A DNA stretch of 64,000 nucleotides from Asterionellopsis glacialis (lineage: Eukaryota; Bacillariophyta; Plagiogrammaphyceae; Rhaphoneidales; Asterionellopsidaceae). Below are positions 10,801-20,388 of this stretch, piece by piece. Both the position numbers and the translations under genes were made by a program. The notes beneath the pieces are model-generated. The model saw only the letters and a program-made list of their open reading frames with translations, was not told where the DNA came from and did not search any database. How positions within the stretch are numbered: the stretch's first letter is position 1; every line of letters starts with the position of its first letter. The stretch spans positions 1-64,000 of the forward strand of contig WKLE02000570.1 in NCBI GenBank assembly GCA_014885115.2. The letters are read 5' to 3'.

Positions 10801-12558
10801 CGCAGAAGCACTTAAATTGGCCCGAGAAGCATGGAAACTGGGACAAAGTTTTCATTCGTTAGCTATCCTCTTCCACTGCGGTGTCCTATCCGAAACGCAT
10901 CCAGATGGATTGTCATCTGGTGAAACGCTAATGGAGCTAGACAATGCATTGGCAACCATGAAGACCAACTCAGATCCTACTCGCAACACCCATCTTTTAG
11001 ACCTTTTCTCTGCTTTATCGACATGTTGCGCGGAAAATCATGCAAATATCTTGTTGTTAGGAGTACAAGAAAGGTGGTTGAAGATAAAAATCGATGTTTT
11101 GGATGGCAATCTTTCGGATGTTCTATCTGCGACGCTGGAGCCTAGTAATCCGGTGTTCTCGATCCTAAGAGCGTATCTTCGAAATTTTGAACTTCTAGAT
11201 GAAACTAGCGAGCCGCAGAGTAATGGCTTGATACATTGCCTGAAAGATGTACTTCGTCTGATAATCACACTCAGGGATAAAACTAGCAATCCAATGAAGA
11301 ATAACGCTTCGGACAACAACACGCCATTTCCTCTCATTTGGGATACCGATGTATTCAAAAATGCCATCGGGTCACATAAGGATTGTGTTTGGATTGCTGA
11401 ACAGCTGTGGAACCTCGGCATAGTCGCCACAAGTTCGTTTGCGGTTGATATTCTCTCTGCGGCCCATGATTTCGCATTACTAGCCGAAGAAGAAGACGGA
11501 ATGTCGCTCACAAAAGGTCACCTCGATGTTGAAAAGACCACGACCATAAATGCAATGCAGTCGGATATGACCTCTTACAAATCCCTGCTTGCCCGTGAAA
11601 AAAATATGTCCGCTTGTGAGCTATGCAGTGAATTTTCGTCTCAATGCCTGCTTGTTTCTGTCGCGACTGAAGTTGACAGAACTGCAAAAGAACCCAGCAA
11701 AAACAAAATTCTACGGCGGAGGAAACACAATCTCATCCGTCTATATTTGGCAAGCAGAGAATTGAATGGATGCGAACGCCCAGATTTGCATCGAGAATAT
11801 GTAGAAGGTTTGGTTTCCTGGCTTGAACTGCGTTGTTTGATTTTAATTGGGGACGATGCTTTATGTTCTAACGAATTGTCCACGGGAAATCTTCTACTTC
11901 GTCTTTCGGCTTCGTCCTTAAAAGATCTGTCACAACACAGTAGCAGTTGCTCTGAGGAAAAAAATCAAAATCAACAAGATAGAACCAAACCAGGGCATAC
12001 TCTTGTTGCTACGTCCGTCCTTAGCCATGTGTTGGTAGCTTCCTACAATGCAAAGTTTCAGCATATGTCTGAAAGTGCAAAGAAATTGCTTCAGTTTATT
12101 ACCAAAGAGATGATGAACCGAGATGTCTTTGGTGTCACCACTCCTGATGGTAGGTTGCATTCTCTTGGTCAGCTACAACGCACTTTAGTTCGTCTGGGGT
12201 CAAATGTGGTTGATACGATATCATCGTTCGGTAGCATTGATTCCTTGGTCAAGAAATACTGTGGTGCTAGAAGTCAAAAGGTGAAGCATTTACATTGCTA
12301 CAGTACCGAAGAATTGGACTGGTTTGCCGTGGAAGCTTACAACAGAGGACTCCGCCTTTTCAACCTTGGTGATATTAATGATGCGGAAAAACTAATTGCT
12401 GTTGCCCTTAATCTTGTTCCCTTCTGTGGGAAAGAAGTAGAGAGTTTTGCAACAGACATGAGACAGACATTTGCTATTGTTGTCAAGGGAAAAGTAAGTA
12501 AAGACTGTGCATCTAGTGATTCGCTAATGAACTTGTTTTGCAGGACATGAAGATTTAG
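7848..12558 (+). CDS. Large helical-repeat protein resembling meiotic SPO22/ZIP4 (TEX11) family
   Basis: Five exons (7848-8396, 8513-9388, 9498-9882, 9975-12493, 12544-12558) join in frame into 1447 residues; the last exon is only 15 nt (D-M-K-I-stop) after a 50-nt intron. The N-terminal 180 residues are acidic and Ser/Asp-rich, probably disordered. The rest is alpha-helical with TPR-like pairs, for example FAEALSLYRSHG, YAEALKLAREAWKLG and WFAVEAYNRGLRLFNLGD followed by AEKLIAVALNLVPF. The last block resembles the C-terminal part of SPO22/ZIP4-like proteins, scaffolds of the meiotic crossover (ZMM) pathway on chromosome axes. The assignment is inference from architecture and that block; another large TPR protein remains possible. 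A piece of exon 2 is duplicated at about 15956-16040. Confidence 0.6.
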
Positions 12559-12865
12559 TTCATAAATTACTACTGCGCAGTCACTTGTCTAGGGAGTTGA
12601 GACGGACTAAACGAGCCTCGAGGGCGGGGCGCTTGGTCTGGAAAGGCTCAAGGTGATCGATGAGCATCTATATGTATTACCAATCTAATGCATGGAGTAT
12701 GTAAAATAATGACTTTACCTCAAATATTTGGACTAGTGCACCTCACTTGACGAATCACTCCATATTTTATTTTCTAATACTTCATCCTCGCATTATCAAG
12801 TAGAAATTTCCTCGAAATATTCTTGGCGGGAATCATAATGTAGTTAAGTCCGTATGCTCGTTCGA
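12559..12865. other. Spacer downstream of the SPO22-like gene
   Basis: About 300 nt with no coding frame and no recognised element. Similarity to the decayed gene copy begins at about 12866. Confidence 0.5.
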
Positions 12866-13360
12866 TGCAGGTGGTACACCCGCAATCGTATGAATATTTC
12901 TATCCCCAGACGTCCATTTTGGAGCTTTTGTTTGATATTCTCATCTCCTAAACGAGTCCCTCCTTTCAGACGCTGGCGTTCCAACTCCGCATGTTTCTTG
13001 GCCTTTTCTTTGTTTTCTTTTATCGTTCTCGGATATGTTTCATTTCTTCCTAGAGCTTGCTATCCGGTCGGGATCAAAAGCCTATTTGTCTATTCATGTT
13101 CTTGCAACACAAATTGTACAAAGTTTTTTGAATGCATAGTGCGTTGCTCTAACTAAGAATATTTTGCTCCGTATATTTGTGCGAACACAGCTTGTGGCTC
13201 AAATGAACCTTGTCTGCAGGCTGTACTGGTAGAGAACTGGTTGTCCATCATGGTTCTCGTCCTATTTTCCGTTGGATCGTTCATTCTGTGTTACTTTTTC
13301 CCTTGCTTTTTGCAAGGTTTCTTCTTCCCTAATAGGTTTATTCGGGATAGAGTTAGCGAT
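12866..13360 (-). pseudogene. Decayed copy of the coiled-coil membrane protein gene at 16056
   Basis: Base-by-base comparison shows clear similarity to about 16250-16950 in the same orientation. Shared blocks include GATGCAGGTG, a 28-nt block ending TCCTTTCAGACG (12946-12973 here), ATCCGGTCGGGATCAAA-type sequence at about 13066 and a final GGATAGAGTTAG at about 13344. Two internal stretches of the intact gene are missing here (roughly the counterparts of 16312-16372 and 16475-16525), and several indels destroy the frame. The start-codon region corresponds to about 13250. Similarity continues weakly into the 5' flank, so this is a DNA duplication rather than a processed copy. It lies just downstream of the SPO22-like gene. 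Confidence 0.85.
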
Positions 13361-13966
13361 TCACCAAAACTGTACATCGCACAGACAGACAGACAGACAG
13401 ACAATATGATACGGCAGCCGCTTTTGACTTTTCAGACTCTGCCGAAAGGAACTAGGACAACCTACGAAATAATATACGAGCACCAATGTAGTACTCCTCA
13501 GTAACCTGTACCTGGTAGGACCTAAAAGAATTTTACCTAAGAAAGAGTTCTTACAGTACAAAAAAGACGCAATCCAATAATTATCTCTAGTACCAGGTAG
13601 GAACGAACATCATATTATATATAAATGTATCTGTACAGGTTATAAATGGACTATATAAGTCTCAGACATGATGACTGATTCACGGTTGTTTCTCCCCGAA
13701 AACGTTTATAGGAAAAGGGGGCCGAGAAAGGACATATTACTGAAAAGTTCGGGTTACTAATGACTTCTGTTCGGACCTTACTTAACAACCTGAGTCATCA
13801 GGAGGTACTCATCGCACTCTAGGTCCTATTGAGCACTTACCTGCTGGTACTGTAGTAACAGATTAGCAGAGGCACCGAACGATATCTGGCATGAACAAGA
13901 GACACAAATGCCTCTCGTGCCAAGATTCGAACAACGATCCTCCTGAAGAGGATACGGGGTTGAGAG
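13361..13966. other. Spacer upstream of the SGNH-like gene
   Basis: No coding frame. It holds a short ACAG tandem repeat at 13381-13402, TACCTGGT at about 13509, ACCAGGTA at about 13591 and further GTAC-rich sequence to about 13850. Confidence 0.5.
13381..13402. repeat. (ACAG)n microsatellite
   Basis: About five and a half tandem copies of ACAG, within the spacer next to the decayed gene copy. Confidence 0.9.
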
Positions 13967-15730
13967 ATGACAGCGGACATGCGGTTGACCATGGTGCTCC
14001 CAAGCCGACGAAAAGCAAGCGTTTTCGTCCTTGCTCTTATTATACTTGCTAATGTTCGAACAATTGTGTTTCGAAATAACTTTGATGAATCAAATTCTTA
14101 TGCAGACAGGAGGGGGCTTTCTTCAGCTATTGTATTACCGTTCCCAAACCCTGATCATATCAAGGGTGGTAAAATAGTACCGATGAGACTTCATCATGAA
14201 GTCGAGCATCAGGCAAATAGAAAGCTTGCAAATATGCGTATAGCTTGTTTTGGTTACACTGATACGTGGGCTGTTACTACATTCGATACTTCTATCAGAC
14301 CAAAGTCGCAAGCGACCGACGGGCATTCAATGGATTATTTTATTCAACGATTCGACTTTGATCATTCCTACTGTAGACAGCTCGGTCCAAATGTTGACAA
14401 TTATGGATTTCCCGCGCAAGGTCCCAACTATGCATCTACGTGCTTACAAAGTATGATACACGACAATGTGTATGATGTGATTGTCATTGATTTTCCTCTC
14501 AACAGGCCAGAAGTCGTTGAACCACTTACTGAACGTCTCCGAATACGCTTTCCGAAGGCCGGAATTTTTGTTATTGATCGACTTCTCATGAAAAGAGTTA
14601 AGCTGCAAGACAGTTTTTATCCTTCTAGGCAGTCCGACTTTCAGAATGTTATATCGAAGTTTGCAGGAGGAAAAAGGAAACGCTTTTGGGAACCAGCCTC
14701 GGTATCATCTATGGATCGTGATGCTCTCAAGGCCTTAATCGCAGAGAGGAAAGAGAAAAAAAAGGAGAGAGAGGAGTTCAAAAATGAATTTGAAAAGAAC
14801 CCAAAGAAAGATCGACGGGGTAAAATTATTAAACCCAAAAAGGAACATTGGTAAGTGCGATGATTCTATCACATTGTATTTTAATTGATTTGGTGTGATG
14901 TATGATGCATGTAATAGGTGTCATTGTTCGCTCATGGATTGTGCATATCTGAATCATAATATTTCAGGACGGAAATGGTAATGGGTTACAAGTCTTTCAA
15001 GGAGGGCACTGAAGAAATCCATAAGAAATTCCGCACCAACACTGTCAACCTTGGTGATGAAGAAAATCTGGAAGATAGTTTGATAGAAGTTATAGATTAC
15101 TATTACGATGATGGTGTAACTCTGACACAAGCTGGCCATGATTATCTTGCACAGACAATTAAGGAAGCTATTGCAAGTACAAATATTGGGTCTCCCGTTC
15201 CTGTGCATGCTCCGTTCGGTGGTGGCGATTACTGCGATGTTTGGTTTACGACTGGTGAAACAAGTTTTGTTCGCATGGGAACTGGTGCTACCATGGTGAA
15301 CTACCAGGATATTCGTTATGGAATAGAATTCGCTTCCAAAGACGCATTTATTGAAATCACTAACCCTTTCAAGACGAAACGAACCGTCTATGTTTCCTAT
15401 CTTACGTCCCCAGGACCCGATCAAATATACAATTCAGCTATAGTCAATGTCGATGGCAGTAGTACTCGATTGGACACGATTGGTTCAGATGAATACCAAA
15501 GTCAACATTCCATTACAACAGCAAAAACAGTACCACTCGGTCGAATCAGTCATGGCACTCATAATCTAAAGGTAGAGGATCTGGGTAATGCTATTCGTCC
15601 ATTCCGGATAGTCGGTGTGAGCATCACCGATGAACTACATGTTCCAACTGATTATGATTTCACCCAAGTCTTTTGGTATAAGGGTTTGAATGTTCTGAAT
15701 CGTGGAGGTGTAAATGAATACTGGTTATAA
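13967..15730 (+). CDS. Membrane-anchored SGNH/GDSL-like protein with altered active-site blocks
   Basis: Two exons, 13967-14850 and 14968-15730, with a 117-nt intron in phase 2, give 548 residues. A type II signal anchor lies at about 17-36 (VFVLALIILANV). The first half has the SGNH-like core: IACFGYTDTW where hydrolases carry GDS, then DVIVIDFPLN, then a Lys/Glu-rich stretch (about 255-295). After the splice comes DGVTLTQAGHDYL, the position of the catalytic DxxH, here DxxT. The last 190 residues (from GGGDYCDVWFTTG) look like a beta-sandwich and could bind carbohydrate. Both nucleophile and His positions look substituted, so hydrolase activity is doubtful. It would face the secretory lumen or cell exterior. 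The specific role is unknown. Confidence 0.65.
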
Positions 15731-15955
15731 TTGTATGCTTTTAGGAAAGAAATATTTAGATATTATAAATATTGGTTTTATTACACGTACCTTTGAATGA
15801 CGGTAACGATCTGGATTTCTTCTTTGCACCTTAGAAACTTGTGCACTTTATTCAATGCAACATCACGCTGTTATTTCTCTTTGCGCCAGAAGGAATGTGA
15901 CCTTGGAAGGATTTATTTCGTTTGTGGGTATCTGATCTTATGACTTGATATAATC

Positions 15956-16040
15956 ACTTGGTCATCAAACGCTACCTTCCTGCTCTTGCCAAGACAGCGT
16001 ACAAGGTAACGATACTATGTCGCTTTCTGCTTCTGGACAC
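15956..16040 (+). pseudogene. Fragment of the SPO22-like gene (end of exon 2 plus intron start)
   Basis: About 85 nt match 9339-9421 at roughly 85% identity by eye, including CAAACGCTACCTTCCTGCTC, the exon end AAG and the splice donor GTAA, and continuing about 30 nt into the intron (ending GGACAC versus GAACAC). No neighbouring part of that gene is recognisable here. It ends about 15 nt before the stop codon of the coiled-coil gene. Confidence 0.85.
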
Positions 16041-16055
16041 ATGTAATTGCTTTCT

Positions 16056-16733
16056 CTAACGTCCCCAATTACCACGACTGCTAGGTGCTTCTCCTGGTTG
16101 CGGGCGGGGCCCTGCATTTCGACGAAATCGAGCAGCCCTTTCAGCACGTGCCCATCGATCATCGGGTGTCATGAATGTTGTTCCTGTTGTATTCCAGTTC
16201 CCGTTGCCCTGGTTACCACCACTTGTAGTTGAGCTTGTGGGACCATTGGATGCAGGTGCTACGTCCGCAATCATATGAACATTGTCGTCCCCAGCTGACC
16301 ATGGAAGTGGGGGATTAGAACGGTTCGGAGTCGATTGTTGACGTCCTGCAGATGGATCCTTCTTTGGTTTGGAATGCTCACCTCCTAAACGAGTCCCTCC
16401 TTTCAGACGTTGACGTTCCAACTCCGCACGCTTCTTGGCTTTTTCTTCCTCCTCCTTTTCTTTACGAACTTTATCTGCTTCAATGGCTCTTTCTCTAGCT
16501 TTCTCTTGTTGCCCTTCACGGATTTGTTTCATTTCCTCCTGGAGCTTTGTTGTCCGGTTGGGATCAAATGCCCATTTGTCTAAAAGTTCTTGCAACAAGG
16601 GTTGCACAAAGTTTTTGAATACATAGTGTGCTGCTATCAAGATGAATAGTGAAGTCCACGGATTTGTACGAACCCAATTTGGGATTCCCATGAGCCTTGC
16701 CATGAACTCGTTTTCCATCATCGTAGTAGTCAT
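16056..16733 (-). CDS. Small membrane protein with coiled coil and Gly/Ser-rich tail
   Basis: Unspliced, 225 residues from the ATG at 16733 (the frame extends upstream only to a GTG). One hydrophobic helix (TSLFILIAAHYVFKNF, about 28-44) follows a short N-terminus. Next comes a long charged coiled coil (about 65-125, KARERAIEADKVRKEKEEEE), then a low-complexity tail rich in Gly, Ser, Asn and Pro ending RGNWGR. This layout resembles selenoprotein S/VIMP-type ER proteins, which link the p97 ATPase to ERAD, but the stop is TAG and no selenocysteine TGA is visible, so the similarity may only be architectural. A decayed copy lies at 12866-13360. Confidence 0.7.
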   Translation of the reverse strand: MTTTMMENEFMARLMGIPNWVRTNPWTSLFILIAAHYVFKNFVQPLLQELLDKWAFDPNRTTKLQEEMKQIREGQQEKARERAIEADKVRKEKEEEEKAKKRAELERQRLKGGTRLGGEHSKPKKDPSAGRQQSTPNRSNPPLPWSAGDDNVHMIADVAPASNGPTSSTTSGGNQGNGNWNTTGTTFMTPDDRWARAERAARFRRNAGPRPQPGEAPSSRGNWGR

Positions 16734-17363
16734 TATGTTGTCTTCTGCCGTTTCCTTCGTTATATATTTTATGTGTTGCTGTGTCCGTTCCGTTCTTGCT
16801 GTCTTTTTGCTGCTCGTTGACACCGCGAACCCCAGGGAGGAGTGAATCCCGGAGAATATCTGGTACAGAAATTACGTATGTTCTGCGTAGTCGCATGTTG
16901 CATCGTAGTTTGAATGACTTTAGTCTAATACTATTCAGGATAGAGTTAGTCTCTACTCCAGCGTGACATATCAAAGCACTCCTCTATTGATTGGGTGGAA
17001 AAATCTTTTTTGGCGATGCTCTGCAGAGAGGATCACATACAGGTACTGTAGGTTCTACGTAGATCCTGTACTCTTACAGAACAAAAAAGGGAGAAACACG
17101 TGAGACGACAAAAAATACTCGAGAGAGGACTCGTACAGTACTCGTATCATTCATACGATACACTGGTGAAAGACAACCGAGAACCACCACAATAGGGAAC
17201 GCTAGAGAGAAGTCGACGTTGGTAGGTTTTCAGTCCTAGTTGGTGTAGAACAGAGTTTGCTCTTCTTTTCTAGCCCTTGATGATACAGTGTTGAGTTGCG
17301 TCAAGAGACAACAACACTGTATAATTTGTTGAACAAAAAAAAAAACATTTTGTGAAAGTATTG
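16734..17363. other. Divergent intergenic region
   Basis: It lies between the divergent starts of the coiled-coil gene and the PhoD-like gene. No coding frame. It includes GTAC-rich patches around 17040-17160 but no exact ACCAGGTA core. Confidence 0.5.
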
Positions 17364-18920
17364 ATGACCTCTAACAAAAACAAGTCATTTATGGAACGCA
17401 TGGTTAAACCTGGAGAAGGGCCCGCTGAGAATCAACTCGATCATTATGATATTGGCGAGGATGGCGGTGAAAGTATAGAATTGGGATCTGATGATGGTAA
17501 TCAGAATTTTTTGTCGACGGAAGAGGACGAAGAAGAATTGAATCGATTGTTTGATCTAGAAGGGATCACCCGTGACGATCACAATGATTACTCATCATCA
17601 CCCTTCATTATGAATGTAAACCATAGACCATCTACAAGTGGTTACAAGAGTGGTTATTCTAAAATAGAATCGGATGCTACTGGAGTAGAAGTAGCTGTAA
17701 CGAAGGAATGGCACAGTGGTTTCGGTCAGGATGAATCATCGCGAACATGGATTAAGGTTTTGGCAACATTAACCTGTGCATTATTTCTTGATGTTATTAT
17801 CCTTACAGCGTATGTGTTTGATGTAGAACCCAAAGAACTTGAAAGTCGTGCGAGACATGAAGAAGATTGGAAACCACTACCATTACCACACCTCCCACTC
17901 CGCTCGTTAGCATTTGGAAGTTGTTCTCATCAAACGCAACCACAGGGGTATTGGGATAGCATTACTAAATTTGGACCGGACCTAATGGTTCTGGCGGGTG
18001 ATAATGTATATGGGAATTGCGTAGATGACAACTGTACAGCCTTGAAAGGTGCCTACGCTGATTGGGCTTCCCACCCATCTCTATTGGGTGCTAAGAGGTC
18101 TTTATCGGTTGTGGCGGCCATGAATGATCATGATTATGGTTTTGCAGATGCATTTGAGAACAACCCATACAAGGATATAGCCAAGGAAATGTTTTTAGAT
18201 TTCTTCCATGTACATGATGAACGACGAACACGTACAGATGATGGTGTGTACAAAGCATATGAGTGGGGACCAGTGGGGAAACGGACGCAACTTATTATTT
18301 TAGATACACGATACTCCAGATCAAAATTTTTACCAACAGATATGATAGGTGAAGCCAAGATGGAACGGTACAAGCCAGATTATATTCATTCAGACAAACG
18401 AATGCTTTCCGAAGATCAATGGGAATGGCTGGAAGAACAGTTGATACGAAAAACAAATCTTCGGATTATTGTAAGCACTATACAAGTGTTAGCAGATGGG
18501 ACTGGATATGAATGTTGGCGTATGCTCCCTCACGAAAGAGATAGACTTACCAAAATGTTGAAAGATGCTGGACACTCCAGTCTTAATCTTATTTTAAGTG
18601 GGGATCGTAAAGTGGGTGGTTTCTATCAAGATCCTGAAACCAATCTAATTGAGATAACCTCATCATCCTTAACCCATACCATGCCTAGTAATGCCTATGG
18701 TAACTGCATGTTAACTAAGAATGAATGTGACGAAAAAGATGTGAAACGCCTTGATAAATTTGTTCGGGTCAATAACTTTGGAACTGTTGAGATTGATTGG
18801 AAGAGCCGAAATGTCACCTTGGCACTTCGGACAGTTGATGCATCACCTTTACTTCAATATCAAAAGGGTGCACCAGACGCAGGAGATGCGATACAAATGC
18901 ATGTACATCAAATTCCATAA
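17364..18920 (+). CDS. PhoD-like metallophosphatase with a substituted metal-ligand motif
   Basis: Unspliced, 518 residues from the ATG at 17364. An acidic cytosolic N-terminus (about 1-125) precedes a signal anchor (WIKVLATLTCALFLDVII, about 130-150), so the catalytic domain should be lumenal or extracellular. Family motifs in order: LAFGSCSHQTQPQ, LAGDNVYGN (about 210), NDHDYG (about 252), LDTRYSRS, IVSTIQVLADGTGYECWRML, ILSGDRKVGGFY (about 408-419) and SSSLTHT. PhoD-type phosphatases hydrolyse phosphodiesters or phosphomonoesters using Ca/Fe and usually have SGDRH; here the His is Lys. The preceding (W/D)DDHDYG also reads MNDHDYG. Activity may be altered or lost. It is convergent with the methyltransferase gene, 259 nt apart. 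Confidence 0.85.
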   Translation: MTSNKNKSFMERMVKPGEGPAENQLDHYDIGEDGGESIELGSDDGNQNFLSTEEDEEELNRLFDLEGITRDDHNDYSSSPFIMNVNHRPSTSGYKSGYSKIESDATGVEVAVTKEWHSGFGQDESSRTWIKVLATLTCALFLDVIILTAYVFDVEPKELESRARHEEDWKPLPLPHLPLRSLAFGSCSHQTQPQGYWDSITKFGPDLMVLAGDNVYGNCVDDNCTALKGAYADWASHPSLLGAKRSLSVVAAMNDHDYGFADAFENNPYKDIAKEMFLDFFHVHDERRTRTDDGVYKAYEWGPVGKRTQLIILDTRYSRSKFLPTDMIGEAKMERYKPDYIHSDKRMLSEDQWEWLEEQLIRKTNLRIIVSTIQVLADGTGYECWRMLPHERDRLTKMLKDAGHSSLNLILSGDRKVGGFYQDPETNLIEITSSSLTHTMPSNAYGNCMLTKNECDEKDVKRLDKFVRVNNFGTVEIDWKSRNVTLALRTVDASPLLQYQKGAPDAGDAIQMHVHQIP

Positions 18921-19179
18921 TTAGCTAACAAAAAAAATTAGTTGGTTACGATTGAAAGATGGACGTGCTGTAAGTTTGCTTATGTTTTCTACGTGTACGT
19001 CTAAATTTCGCTCGAGAAGATCCGAATTTGTTACTACGCTTATCTTGCAGTAGTTACAGTGCGTCACGGATTACTTTGACCCCGTTACTCTCTAGTTTTT
19101 GTGATATCCAATTTGAACATCAGTACTCTAGAAGTCTACTTTGCACGCACCCCCAAGTATGCTTGACAACAACACTTCT

Positions 19180-20388
19180 TCATTGCGTTGCAACGATATA
19201 AATAGATTTACGACAACCATTCCAATTCTCTTCCTGGTGTTGTGCATCATCATTTGTAAGACCTGTATCAACAAGTTGTATATTTTGTCGTTGCATGCTT
19301 TTTCGCAAAATGTGACAATATGCATCAAAGGGAGCGGGCGTGTCCAATACAGACGAAACGTCCATACAATACAAAGGAGGTGTTATATGTGCAGGTTTGC
19401 TTGTTGATTGTGTAGATGGACATTGATCCTTAAAGTGCCCTACGGTACCACATTTCCAACAAGGAACAAGTAATTGTGCCGTTTGTAAAACCTTCACCCG
19501 TTCATCCTTGTCGGTAGGCAATAACGAACAATCCTTCAGACGATGTTCTTTACTTTGGCATAGATAACATGGCCTATTCGGTGCACGACTCAATGCTCCA
19601 TCCCTTCGTTTCATTGCCTCCTTTCGACTCTGTCGTTCTTCAATTGTTTCGTATTGTGGAACTTCAATAATTCCCTTATTTGGGTTATTTTTTCGTGATT
19701 TACTTACAGCCGCACGAGGGAGACAACATGGTGCTAAACATAAAAAGGGACACTTGTCTGAACCAAGTCCATTGATGAGTCCAACACATGCTGGAGAAAG
19801 ATGTTTGCATAAATGTATACCAACCAAGGCAAGAGGTGATTGTAGAGATTCTAATCGGTCTAAAAGTTCATCATGTTTGTGTAAATTACATCGTTCCCAC
19901 ATTTCAATGTGTGGTCGTTTATCTGTCTCTGAAGTTTCGTTAGCAATAGTTATGTGATGCCAATTTATCTTAGCCTTGTCGAGCATAACAATTTTCTTCA
20001 CGCGATCGTCACCCTCAAAGATATACGATAAAAGCATAGAAAATAAGCCTTTCCCACAACATACATCAACGACAGTCACTGGTTCCGCCGACTGCTCTTC
20101 ACATTTTTTTGTTGATTGCATCTGCCGCTGATCTAGCCACTTCATTAATGAATGAGTTGCCACAATAGATTCTTCTACCTCGTGTTGAAGAGCTGATTTG
20201 TTTAGTAAGGATTGCAATTCGCCTTGACCAGCCCATTGGTTTCCCCACCTACGGAGAATTTTAACGACACGTTCTGTCAAATTTTGACAATCCTTACTGA
20301 GTTCTATGTCTGATGAAAGTCCATTCTGTTCGAGATCATCGGCAGTCTTCCAAACGCGCCAATATGGGCATGGATTATTGTTGCTCAT
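19180..20388 (-). CDS. SAM-dependent methyltransferase-like protein with two CCHC zinc knuckles
   Basis: Unspliced, 402 residues from the ATG at 20388 (upstream frame opens only at TTG). Residues about 103-112 (VVDVCCGKGLFS) are the glycine-rich SAM-binding loop; VMLDKAKINW is the acidic second strand; LVGIHLCKHLSPACVGLI and LAPCCLP continue the fold. This resembles the Methyltransf_32/TRM13-like group, some of which modify RNA. Two CxxCxxxxHxxxxC knuckles follow: CYLCQSKEHRLKDC (about 272) and CWKCGTVGHFKDQC (about 306), typical single-stranded RNA or DNA binders. The combination suggests an RNA methyltransferase, but the substrate is inferred only. N-terminal residues 1-20 (CPYWRVWK) may form another small metal site. 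Confidence 0.72.
   Translation of the reverse strand: MSNNNPCPYWRVWKTADDLEQNGLSSDIELSKDCQNLTERVVKILRRWGNQWAGQGELQSLLNKSALQHEVEESIVATHSLMKWLDQRQMQSTKKCEEQSAEPVTVVDVCCGKGLFSMLLSYIFEGDDRVKKIVMLDKAKINWHHITIANETSETDKRPHIEMWERCNLHKHDELLDRLESLQSPLALVGIHLCKHLSPACVGLINGLGSDKCPFLCLAPCCLPRAAVSKSRKNNPNKGIIEVPQYETIEERQSRKEAMKRRDGALSRAPNRPCYLCQSKEHRLKDCSLLPTDKDERVKVLQTAQLLVPCWKCGTVGHFKDQCPSTQSTSKPAHITPPLYCMDVSSVLDTPAPFDAYCHILRKSMQRQNIQLVDTGLTNDDAQHQEENWNGCRKSIYIVATQ

Noticed and set aside
12854..13156. Plus-strand 100-codon frame
   Set aside because: It is antisense to the decayed copy of the coiled-coil gene; the similarity to 16.2-16.9 kb explains the sequence better.
13381..13402. CRISPR-like repeat
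   Set aside because: Simple tetranucleotide repeat in a eukaryotic spacer, no spacers between units.
16056..16058. Selenocysteine ending for the coiled-coil (SelS-like) protein
   Set aside because: The stop is TAG after RGNWGR, with no in-frame TGA just before it and no visible SECIS-like hairpin.
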